In this document: positions 10,141-20,077 of the stretch, in pieces
Layout: each line of letters begins with the position of its first letter
How positions within the stretch are numbered: the first letter of the stretch is position 1
Notes under the pieces: generated by a model
Told to the model about the DNA's origin: nothing
Database searches by the model: none
Seen by the model: only the letters and a program-made list of their open reading frames with translations
Position numbers and translations under genes: made by a program
DNA from: Trichostrongylus colubriformis
Lineage: Eukaryota; Nematoda; Chromadorea; Rhabditida; Trichostrongylidae
DNA length: 64,000 nucleotides
Assembly (NCBI GenBank): GCA_963978905.1
Contig: OZ022256.1
Span: 41,402,001-41,466,000 of the forward strand
Direction of reading: 5' to 3'

Positions 10141-10491
10141 AATAAAAGTTCAAAATACTTTTGCAACGTTCTTTTGCAATCATTTTTTGTGAAAGTGTTT
10201 TTGAATCTTTTGGAATAAATCTTGCAAGTCTCACATTGTTCAGTACATATTCAGAACACATATTTACTTCACATCTCGTCACGAGGTTCGTTCCTTTCTT
10301 CACTAGCGGCCCGCGGCCTTCTCTCTTCATTTCGACGATCGGTTTCATCTCTGTCGTCGTCGCCGCGCCTACCCCGCTCCCACTTTTAGCGCCAAGCCTC
10401 CTCCCACCGGCGACGGCGGTACCAGGGAGGGAATCTCTAATCACGGCCACGGCGGCGCGGCAGTCGATCCTACCCTAAAACCGGTCGCCCC

Positions 10492-10827
10492 CTACAGGGT
10501 TCTTCCCTCAAGCATTTCCGCTGGTGCTTTTCCACTGGCAACATGGGGCGTTACCACATATTCGAATGACAAATCCACTAAGGCATCTTCCACCGTCTCC
10601 TTGGAACGTAACCCTTTATTCAGCGCATTTTTGAACGTTTGCACAAAACGTTCTGCTTCGCCGTTCGAGTTAGGGTGGTATGGCGGTGTAAACACCTGTT
10701 CACTGCTTCTGTTACCGTAATAGGCACGAAACTCCACTGACGTGATCTCATCCTGGTCGTCAGCGACGATGCCAGACAGAATACGGAGGATGGGATTTAT
10801 TCGAGAGGACAGCACCCCTACATACAC
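10492..10827 (-). pseudogene. Ty3/gypsy-like integrase core fragment
   Basis: The minus-strand frame contains ITSVEFRAYYGNRSSEQVFT and YHPNSNGEAERFVQTFKNAL, matching the end of a retroviral-type integrase catalytic core (target-side Asp region and the HPxxNGxxER motif with the third catalytic Glu). The first catalytic Asp and the zinc-binding region are absent, so only the C-terminal half of the core survives. The frame stops after GRTL, where LTR-like sequence begins. Confidence 0.7.
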
Positions 10828-10966
10828 GCTCTTTCTCTCTCATGCCTATCCCCTCTTCTTCATTCTTATCTCTCGCACATTCGCTCACAACTTCACAAGG
10901 GTGAAGTACCTACTTCATTCTGTAGCTCATTCCGATGAAGTTGTCCCAGAGAATTACTCTTAGTAC

Positions 10967-11383
10967 ATTTGTTAGGTGATGGTTATCCTTATGAACATAT
11001 GGCAGTCATGGGGTCTCGCTCCACAGTCCACCACAGCACTGTCCTACGGTAGAATAGCTTGAAATGAACCAGAGTTGAGTGACAGTATGCTTATAACAAT
11101 GACATATCACGTGATCAATATTAACGAGCCATAGACAAAGCAAGTTCCACCATGTCTCATTTTACACGTTTTACCTACACACTCAGTGGTATAAATGTTT
11201 GAGATATAATGTGACCGTTTATTTTCCAAACAAACAACTAATACAGTCTTTTTAAGGGTCGTTTATCACATCATGTTACATATAAATATACATAAATATG
11301 AACAAAGCTCAAACATAACACTATTTGTTCTTATGCAGAATTCTCCAGGTTGACTCTTCTTGAAACCTCGGCGTAATATTCAC
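10967..11383. other. Spacer with weak similarity to 5100-5450
   Basis: No gene seen. Short blocks resemble the 5.1-5.5 kb region, consistent with an old tandem duplication. Confidence 0.3.
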
Positions 11384-11688
11384 ATTATTCGTGTAATGCT
11401 TTGCCGAACGAGGTGGATCAATTTATTAATGGCCTGACGTTTCGACCTTTTCGTCGTCTTCAGAAGCCCCGTGATCCACCTAGGACGTCGCTACCGACTC
11501 TTGTTAGTACAACGTGCGACTAATGTTAGTTCAATGTCGCACATTGCCCTAACAACAGTCGGTGGCGACGTCCTACAACTCTCGGTGGATCGCGGGACCT
11601 CTAAAAACGACGAAAAGGTCGAAACGGCAGGCCATTAATAAATTGATCCACCTAGAAACCTCATTCGGCAAACACGAATACTATTTGT
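11384..11688. mobile_element. 300-bp hairpin element with hammerhead-like arms
   Basis: The outer arms pair: 11401-11470 with about 11590-11672 (shared TTTATTAATGGCCTG block and its complement), with weaker pairing outward to 11384/11688. An inner inverted repeat pairs GGACGTCGCTACCGACT with its complement near 11565, so nearly the whole segment can fold. The arms carry hammerhead-like sequence. It resembles fused inverted PLE terminal regions or a small non-autonomous ribozyme element, and has no coding capacity. Confidence 0.65.
11431..11470 (-). ncRNA. Hammerhead-ribozyme-like motif in hairpin arm
   Basis: Minus strand: GGGGCTT (stem I), CTGAAGA, an extra C, GAC-GAAAAG-GTC (stem II), GAAA, CGT, C, AGGCC (stem I). 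Box CUGANGA and box GAAA are both present, stem I pairs with one G-U, and stem III is the palindromic ACGU of minimal type I hammerheads. The single extra base before stem II is a deviation. The facing arm (about 11600-11635, plus) has a degraded first box. Confidence 0.5.
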
Positions 11689-11763
11689 CCTCTATTATAA
11701 TTAAAACATGCTCAATACAACTCATTAACTACACACATAAATAAATAAATACTGTCTAGTGCA

Positions 11764-11896
11764 TACCTACCTCCCATCCCTTACTGCTGAGCACAGAGGG
11801 AGGTTATCTCTGCGTTTAACCTCCGTCTAAAGACATGTGCGGGACGGAGATTAAACTACTTCTTTGCTTTTTCCCCCAAAAATTTTTTGAACACGA
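11764..11896. repeat. Duplicated segment with hairpin, copy 2
   Basis: Second copy of the segment at 5535-5668, with the same order of CCTACCTCCC, GCACAGAGGGAGGTTATCTC and a TTTAACCTCCGT hairpin. The stem is less perfect here than in copy 1. Confidence 0.7.
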
Positions 11897-12389
11897 TCTA
11901 TTTGCTTTAGGCAAAATCACTCTTCTTATACACATGAGTCCCTTCGCACTTCCTAACACGTAAGAAAATAATACTAAAACAGACACGCAGTAAAAAATTA
12001 CAAAACAAGAAAAATAAATAAATAAAAACTGTGGTGTGGTCCATATGCAGGTGACGCCATTCCATACTATCTCCCACTAGCAGACTAACAGGTCTTGTAA
12101 AAACATGTCAGGTGACGCCCAGTATATAAGTCTTGCGACGTCCCAAAATGTTCACTCCTACAGCATACCTTCATTTTCTCTATGATGGTGAGCTGGTTCT
12201 TCGCGGTACGAAAAAAAGCTGGTGAGCTAGGGAAGTAGCCTAAGCAGGTGACTATCACAAAATACTTATCTGACTATCACAGAGTACTTATCCACTTTGT
12301 CTTTGACATTTTGAAACGAAAACGTTCTAGTAACAACGTTAATATTGAGTGCTCCAATGGATTATAGTGGAACTGATTCTTCGTTATAA

Positions 12390-13124
12390 TTTTGGATGCG
12401 TTTTTGACTGCGTTTCCCCTGACTTATGAGGGCCCCGGTCTACATGAACCCTTGCGAGTATTAGCGGCAATCATCTCGTTATCCAGGCACTTTACACTTC
12501 TGGTGCCCGAGTCACCTTGTGATTGTCCTCCACTATCCTTGCATTACTTCGCACCTGCTTCCACACCTCAGCTCTACGACAGTGAGTAAGCCGTGACGCT
12601 GCTACCATGTTCACGCTCTGTGCCACTAGCACCACTCCACTGCCAAAGCTGGTGGCGGTCCCCTCGCACCACTTTATTTGCCTTGAGACATTTCGACCAT
12701 ACCTGGCATTCATCCAGCACGTCACCAAGCGACTGTTCTTCCTGCATACATTGCAGTAATGCTTCTCCCTCCGAAACACTCATAACCGGCATGGCCAATC
12801 GCTTCGCAAATCCTACATGTCACATCTTCCCGAGGTGGCCAATGCTCGGTCTTCCCTTTTCTTCTCTAGTTTTGCGTGCGACCCGACACTGCTGGTTACG
12901 CTCACCCCTCCGGGTTCTCACCTAAGCCACTCCCACGGTATTCCTACAGTCTGGACCTGCGATACTTCCTTCAGGTGTGGAGGAGTCTGAACTTCATGCT
13001 CGAAGCTTCCGCCTACCCCAATGTCTCCTTCGACGACAACTGCTCGTTTTCTAGGCGTTCCATCGTTTGTATCGAAAGTAAGCCACCAATGAATACCATC
13101 ACCACTACTGGGTCCCAATGATCT
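12390..13124 (-). pseudogene. Unidentified coding-like remnant, part 1
   Basis: Minus-strand frames look coding in composition (for example SEGEALLQCMQEEQSLGDVL at about 12770-12710, and GDGIHWWLTFDTNDG near 13105), but they lie in different frames with stops. Together with 13571-13770 they may be one gene or retroelement ORF interrupted by the 446-bp element. I cannot name a family. Confidence 0.2.
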
Positions 13125-13570
13125 TTAAAGGAACCGGAAGGGGTCCGAAACAAGAGGAGGATGCAAAGAAATGAGCATTCTGTAACGAATGCTGAATGTT
13201 AGGAGCGATAATCGGTAAAAAAAATCCGGATACAAAAGCGCGACGCTGCGGTGTGTCTTTGCATCCCATTCGCATCAAGACATGGACTTTCCGAGTTGTC
13301 CGCGGACCAACGTGTTGTAGCACCTGACTCCCAGCGCACTGGAGTGCCATTCCCAACTGCATTAGCATTCATGTAAGCACATCTAGAAACAATATAAGAA
13401 AGAACAAAGGAAAAAGTAAAAGGAAAAAAACGACCTTGAAATAGAAACATCTCTTGGCACCATGCCAAGGCGTTAAATTGGCGAGTTTGTGCAATGGCGG
13501 CCACTTAAACTCGTCCGAACTACGTCTGTTCCGTCCGTAGGCCAAAATTGCCCCCTTCCGGTGTCTTTAA
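13125..13570. mobile_element. 446-bp non-autonomous element with ~19-bp inverted ends, copy 1
   Basis: The ends are TTAAAGGAACCGGAAGGGG (13125) and the complement of TTAAAGACACCGGAAGGGGG (ending 13570), a 17-of-20 terminal inverted repeat. A second copy at 44030-47552 matches along its whole length apart from a PLE insertion, which confirms both boundaries. No transposase is encoded. The TTAA at the ends could be element or target sequence, so the superfamily is open. Confidence 0.8.
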
Positions 13571-13770
13571 TTTCTTCAAAGTAGCAGGTGTTTGCTGCAT
13601 TCTGCAGCTCCGCATGATACTCATGCATCGCTCTACCAAGATTCTGCGCCTTCGACAACAGCTCATAGCATCGTTCTCCTAATACCAGCTCGGCTGGTAA
13701 TGCTGCTCCTTTGACGCGCAAAGATCCATCAAGATTACAGAAAAGAAGGCTTTCCTCTTCGAGTTCGCGT
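13571..13770 (-). pseudogene. Unidentified coding-like remnant, part 2
   Basis: Minus strand, about 13770 to 13571: a frame reading LRVKGAALPAELVLGERCYE, then LLSKAQNLGRAMHEYHAELQ, with amphipathic, coding-like composition, running into the 446-bp element. It is possibly the upstream half of the remnant at 12390-13124. A 19-bp perfect inverted repeat (13731-13749 with 13840-13858) lies at its upstream side. Confidence 0.25.
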
Positions 13771-14389
13771 TCCGCAAGTGTGGCTCCAGTAGCTCGTAAT
13801 TCGAATTACCCGTTCCTTGCAAGAATGTCAGTCGCTCGTCCTTCTTTTCTGTAATCTTTCTCGAAACAAGTGAATTTGCAAACAGCTTCCACCAGGTTCG
13901 CCACGACGTACCGGGACCTACGATTCCGGGGCTCGATCACGGTACATGCCGGTTCTCTGGTCTACCTTGTGGCTCTCCCGGTGGCTCTGACTCCTACTTC
14001 TGTTTTGTAGTTCCTTCTCCAACTCTACAGTTCATGTGATCGCCAGTTACGATGTGCAGGTGCTTTATTAGAAATCCAGCCTGCTATCAGTCCCTCAGCT
14101 AGTCCATCTTCATTTCTTCATCTCCTCATTCATCTCACACTCCCTTACTTTTGCGTTGTGTGTTTTTGAGAAGCTTAAAATCCGATCAAAATTATCAAAA
14201 TACTGTCTCTCCTGTCGAGTGATGAGAGAGGGCCATGCATCAAGGCTCTTTCTCAAAGATACTATTAATGAACGTTGAGCATCCATCCAGTCGCTTTTTT
14301 CAAGAAGGCGTGCTCAAAGCAGCCTGTACAGGTCCCACTTCCACAAAACTGAGTCGTTCGCTTCGTATAATTACCACACATCTGAGTCA

Positions 14390-14765
14390 ATAAGGCCGCT
14401 TTCATACTCTGCGCACCGACATAGGCACCAGCAGCAACGGCGTCAAAATCATGTGCCTGCCGTCGACCACGGCGGCGCCTGGTCGCGCGTTCCCTTTGTG
14501 AAATGCTTGACCCAACCTAGTATGATGATGGCGGCGAGAGAGCGCAGGAATTCATTCGAATTTGGCATAGTATGGCACTATGCCAAAATTCGAATTCGTG
14601 GCTTTCGCCACCATCATCGTACTGTAACGTGATTGGGTCGAGCGTTTCGCAAGCGGAGCGGTCACCAGAATGCCGCCGTGGTCGACGGTGGACGCATGAT
14701 TATGACGCCGTCACTGCCGACGCCAGCGTCGATATGCGAAGTATGAATGCAGCCTCATGAAAGAC
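14390..14765. mobile_element. 375-bp fold-back element
   Basis: Two arms of about 185 bp meet at GGCATAGTATGGCACTATGCC (14564-14584). Matching blocks run outward: GAATTCATTCGAATTTGG/CCAAAATTCGAATTC, ATGATGATGGCGGCG and its complement, CGTCGACCACGGCGGC and its complement, then a weaker TCATACT...CATGA zone. There is no coding capacity. It is probably a non-autonomous transposon. Confidence 0.7.
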
Positions 14766-15390
14766 GTCGGTAAGCACATCCACAAAAACGACAGCGAGTA
14801 GGATAGGTTGACACTTCTCGACCAATCCACTCAATGCCGATTTTTTCCACCCCAATGCCGTATTACCCACATTTAACGCCTGCTAACCTCGTATATACGG
14901 TTCTCAGGGCTCAAAAAGGACTCTAAAAGTCAGCTGCATGATGATTGTAAAACACGCCAAGTATGGTACAGTTGTGCACTTTCATATCTGAATAGTGAAG
15001 GGGGTTGAACGGAAGCGTATCAACTCTCAGTAGAGACATTATCAACACTGAACTCACGAACAAATTTTCCACCACGTGCAGAGGGATGAAAGAGAAAAGA
15101 AGATCTCTAAGAAATATAACAAGGTAAATTCGCTGATTCCTAAGGTGGTGAGGCAAGTTAGCAAGCACAATATGTTCACCTCAGTATAAATCACTGGAAC
15201 ACACACCTCTCTTTAAACCACCCAAACAATAAATATGGAACTCACAAGAATAAGAAAGCACAAACAATAACACCCAACGATATGAATATGATGCTTAAAA
15301 AGTATAATTCTCCAGAAATAATTAGAGATCGTCAAGAAAAGGAACACGCTTAATATTACTTGTAAAGGGTCAAAACGCGAAAGACTGCTT

Positions 15391-18300
15391 TCAGTAGGGA
15401 TTCCCGCTCTTTTTATTCTTCTTTTTATCCTTTTTATCTTTGACCTTTTCGGAGATATCCTTTTGATCTCCCTTCTCGAACTCCTTTTTCCTTTCCATTT
15501 TTCCTCCTTCAGGCCTGCAAATGCACAAATATTGTCGTCCATTTGGAACGGAAACAGCTGATTAATCTGCATTTGCAGCGTAAATTCGCAACAAGTATAG
15601 CAACCATTGCACACCGAACCTCAAGTCAACAGTCTTCACAACTATCTTTCCATCTTCTCCACCCGTAACCAGAACACGATTATTGAAGGCAGCACTGCGC
15701 ACAATGTCTGTATGACCCTTCCATTCCATAACGACTTCAGAGTGTTTGCCATCCTTCGATACTGTACGGACATAAAGCTGAAATATAACAAACCTATCAT
15801 ATTTTCTTAAAAACCTGATATGTTGTAATGAATACTCACTGTGCCTTCAGGGTCGCACTCTACTAGTGCAACGGGACGCTCGTCGACACCACCTTTCAAT
15901 GCATCCACTAAGAATCGTCCTTCCGTCCCGTTCCGCCTGAAAATTTTCAAGTAAAATCTAAAAAAAGCGAAGAGGCTGAAGGTTATGACTCACATAAACA
16001 AATAGTCCACATCATCAGGAGCATTTGGAACGAAGACGGAACACTTGTTGTCGTCAGTACACGCATAAATAAGACGTTTCGATAAACATCCCACACGATT
16101 TATGGATGAACCGACCTCAACATAAGAATATTCAGTGGGAATCTTTTCCTTCAGATATGAAAAAAAACTAACCGAGCAAGTACTCTGCAATGCTTCATCC
16201 TCTTTTGAACACGAGGTGTTGAAAATGTTGAGTAAGCCATCCGATCCACCTGATATGAGGTGCTGTCCATCTCTCATAAATGCCATGGTGTTGATTGAGT
16301 CAGAATGGGATTCCTTGAAGTGCGTGTTACAAAAAGTGGATTCGCCGTGAGTGGAAGACATGAAATGGTTTCTGGGCATCAGAAATCGACGTGTCATGAT
16401 CTTTCTGTTAGATGGTATTGTGATAATAATATTACTGGTGAAGGCGGCATTATCGGCTCGCCCGTCCTTATTATTGCGAAAACGTCTGTTGGCGAGCTAT
16501 GCATTCAGTGTGCATATACTGCTATACCGTGGTGTCACACGCAACTGATAATGCCAAACCGGTGAGTGAAAAAGAGAGAGCTCTACCGCTACTGCGAAAT
16601 TCAAAAAACACGCAACTGATAATGCCAAACCGGTGAGTGAAAAAGAGAGAGCTCTACCGCTACTGCGAAATTCAAAAATATTTTCGCGAGAACCAACAAA
16701 ACACTGCTGGTGGCGCAAGAAACTCGATGAAACTGCTTATATGGTACTGCAGCACAGAATCTCCACATATGTAACGGTGAGAGATGCCGATTGGATGATA
16801 AACGCCTCGGAACATAAACTGAACTGACCTTAATAGTCAACACAGGATCAGTACACTTCCTGAGGTCAAAGACAGAGATAACGTGAGGATTTGTGGTGGG
16901 GTCAACCTAGAAGAAAAAGTAAAACTGATCAAGAATGAAACCGAAAGCGGAAGAGCGATCGCCACACCTCATCTTCATTCTCTTGTTCGTCTTCTTCGTC
17001 ATCATCACTTGCTTCCTGTTTCTAAACACGAGTGATAATACTGAAATCACATTATGAGATACACGATGACTAACTGAACCAGGCTACCTTTGTTTTTTTC
17101 TTCGATTCATCTTCCAGTAGAAAGGTTGAGCTCCCTAGGGCTATGTAATGGTCAGAGCAGGCTGAGCAAACAACTTGATGATTCTCCATCAACGGATTGA
17201 CTCTGCAAATTAGTTCGACAATATACAGATTAGACACTTCAAAATGGCATTTAAAAGTTTTCGATTTTGAAGCCAACAAAATGAATAACCAGGTTCACTT
17301 TTTTATTCAATTAAGGTAGTACCGCCAAATACACCTTTCAGGACAGTTTATTATCATTTTGCTCATTCACCCCCCCCCCCCCCCATAAGCTCGGGAGGGG
17401 AGAGAGACCGCTTTCTTTCTAACGAAGGGTTACACAGGAATATACGCTTGGATGTGAAATGAACCTCTCGGAGATGCTTGATTATTCAACCTTATTTGAC
17501 ATTTCAAACTTTTAATTACAATTTTTTCCACGAGATGCCTCCCCCCCCCCACCTCACTGCGATGGTACCACCACTTCTGAGACCTAATAGATTTTTTCTT
17601 CGATTCAACAGCACCATCATAACCCTGCATCTATGGTCTAGCATGAACGTGTTCTGAGCTGTTTACGGCCAATCCGGACCCACACTCTCCTCATACTGTC
17701 TTTTACACGCTCCACGTTCGTCCTTACTGTGGCCTGTTTGTGACCCTCGCTTTCGACTTCTGGAAAAGATCTGATGGGCACTAAATTCGAAGGCGCCAAA
17801 AGAGATTTGGGAGTTCATAGAGGGGAAACATGGCCACTATAAATAAACGCTGAGAGACATGAAATCTATGTGTGGAACAATTCGCTAGGAATCAACAGGA
17901 AGATAAAGGGTAAATATAATTTGTCTTTCACTGTTGCATTGCTTGCATGTCTACGTGCGCGTGGAAAAAAGGACCAATTATTCCTTCCCCCGGCCTCTAT
18001 GTACCTCACAAGTGGCAAAATGAACACTTGACAGGGCACATAAAGAGAAGAAAATCAGAAAATAATTCGAACAAAAAATCACCTTGACTTCTTCTTTGAA
18101 CCTGCTCTAATGTCGAACAAATGGATACCGAACGAGTCATCAACAGCTCGAAGGACTAAATATATAAAGTATTGATGTACTGTGCACATTCTGCAGAAGC
18201 ATTTCGATTGAGTGGTTACAACTGCAACTTAAACTCAGAAAGCGTTTTGAGCGTCTTACGAAAGCTGTTTTGCTAGAAACCAATAAAACTGACATTGGTA

Positions 18301-19380
18301 TCTGACAGTACAAATAAAGTACTTTTCACTTTTTCGACCCCGCTGTTCTACACTAGAGCGTTTAATAATCAACACTTGGTGTAAAATAGGAAACTTGAAT
18401 TCCAAATTCGATCTTGAAAGAGGTCAAGGTGTATGACGCCTTCTCGAAAGAGATATTAGCCCTACGGCGGACGCATCTTTAGCCTCTTTCGTTGAAATTC
18501 GAAATCTCCACTAGACTCACCAGGACTCCCTGTAAGATCGAAGTGGATTCCTACAACCCTTTTGGCAACATCTAGAGTTTGCTTTGACGCTTTTGCTTCT
18601 AAGTCGACAAGATGGATGAAATCATTGCTCAACGTAGCGGCTACGGCGTCCCTTCCACCAAACGATATTTGATTTACGTACACCTGTAAAAGTTTCTGAC
18701 AGCAACAGCAAGGAAATTCTTCCAGAACAACAAAAGACATGTTTCATAGAGCTCTCAGTTCTGCAAACATGCGAATAAGGTGACGGCTGCATCACGGTGG
18801 CCCGAAGTCCACAGTTACAGCTGCTCCTTCATAACTCAAGCGCGTTTTCTTTGAACCTCATAGACAGAAGTGGTATATTAATTGCGGCCCTCTTTCCCCT
18901 AACAAACAGAGAATATCATACTCCTTCTCTCCACAGATTTGTTGTGATTGTACAGCCCATGGATGTAGATGTTATGTGAACTACTCCATTCCCTTCCCTA
19001 TATCTATACTACGTCGGCGAAGCGAACTGCCCGTAACGCACTCGTCACTAGCACTGGATAAGTAGTTGTGCTAGTCTATGCAAACGCGAAAGAATACACC
19101 CCACGAGACTGAGGCAGAAACAGTTGCTTTAGTAACATGACAAAATGAATATCGTAGCTTACGATCTTTAGTTCCTCTTTAGACCGAGACGAGAATAGAA
19201 GGAACGGAATCCGATCCGGAAGAGCTCCGATTTGTATTGCAAGATACATAGTGGAGCATACTCCACAGAATACAATTTACCTAACATTTCTTACTGACAG
19301 ATCTTCCACCTGCGCCTTTAACGAACTCCTAAATCTCGTACCTCTGGGCGGCTAAGCTGGATCACTACAGGTTCGTCCAT
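15391..19380 (-). CDS. WDR89: WDR89-like WD40 repeat protein
   Basis: Ten exons on the minus strand join in phase to 406 codons plus stop: 19380-19342, 18683-18521, 18155-18083, 17202-17088, 17021-16968, 16906-16829, 16313-15994, 15936-15840, 15777-15620 and 15514-15391. All have AG acceptors and GT donors. The order matches WDR89 (387 residues in human): an early beta-propeller, a DDDEEDEQENEDE acidic insert, HVISVFDLRKCTDPV, then ESHSDSINTMAF and LISGGSDGLLNIFNTS, the EDEALQSTCSV segment, and a late VLVTGGEDGKIVVKTVD repeat followed by a lysine-rich tail. The first exon (MDEPVVIQLSRPE) is the least certain; 18521 could instead be extended upstream to a Met at 18740. WD40 proteins are scaffolds and the specific role of WDR89 is poorly known. 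The intron 16314-16828 holds a 71-bp duplication. Confidence 0.8.
16537..16678. repeat. 71-bp tandem duplication in a WDR89 intron
   Basis: 16537-16607 and 16608-16678 are essentially identical, beginning ACACGCAACTGATAATGCC and ending ATTCAAAAA. The near-perfect match shows a recent duplication within the 515-bp intron. Confidence 0.95.
17203..18082. other. Large WDR89 intron
   Basis: No exon seen on either strand. It contains a run of about 15 C at 17370 and a second C-run at 17540. No element ends were recognised. Confidence 0.5.
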
Positions 19381-20077
19381 CGCTAAGTTTTTAACCTGGA
19401 AAACACTGAATATTGTCAATAGACATGTTCAAAATGGGAACGATAAATAATACCGGTGTAATGCACAAATTCGAAGTAGAAGAAGGTGCCACGTATAGAA
19501 ATTTTTTCGGAGAACATGGGCTTCAGATCTATTTCCGAATGTCTCCAAAGACCGCATTCTTGTGCGTCTGTTCAGATGCATCCACGAGCGTCACATTCAG
19601 TCCCCCTGCAGTGCAACCCTAGTTGTCTTACCCGTTATTTCAGTCATTATCGACGGTAGCTATCTTCACTAGACGCTCCCGCTTTCTAAAGGCAGTGAAG
19701 CCATGAAGACCGAGAGGACAGCTTATGATCTATGGTGGTTTAAGTGAAGAATGCGCTGCGTCGAGCCTCATTATCCGAGCTACGGAAACGTGAGCCTCAT
19801 GTAAGTACGTTTTACCAAAAAAAGGAAACATACAAGATTAACATTTTTAAGCGTACTTTTTTTCACAAGTTGGTTTTTCCGGCGTCGGCCAGCTGTGGTC
19901 CCTGTGATTGCGTACAAGGTCGCCTGAAACACGGCTGTTGGTGACAAACTCCGGTGCAAGTACATAGAAGTGCTAACTTTTCGATTGCTTTGTTTCGTAG
20001 CATATTTGTCTTTGGTATTCGTGGTGATGTCTTTGTACCTGATTGGCAAGGTGTACATTTCCTAGGGTTCTCCCTCC
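19381..20077. other. Divergent intergenic region between WDR89 and GRIPAP1
   Basis: About 700 bp between two genes transcribed away from each other, so both promoters should lie here. No TATA box or clear regulatory motif is evident. Short frames on both strands lack splice context. Confidence 0.4.

Larger units (their letters stand above)
8827..10266. mobile_element. Head-to-head inverted pair of truncated Penelope-like elements
   Basis: Two nearly identical copies of a PLE 3' region face away from each other: about 8870-9540 (minus) and about 9580-10254 (plus), meeting at a short centre with a repeated ATGTGGGCAAAAATACGTGG block. Each copy starts inside the GIY-YIG domain at KYVGETKRPLFKRLDEHRR and runs through the 3' region, including a hammerhead-like motif. 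The pair is flanked by the 12-bp direct repeat AACACATATTTA (8827-8838 and 10255-10266), so it was inserted as one unit. PLEs are known for inverted and tandem partial copies. The target was the gypsy-like remnant. Confidence 0.8.

Noticed and set aside
15213..15390. Longer WDR89 C-terminus
   Set aside because: The spliced frame ends at 15391-15393 after a lysine-rich tail that matches the expected end; the longer open frame is a different phase.
17370..17385. Regulatory meaning of the C-run
   Set aside because: A simple homopolymer; length is prone to sequencing error.
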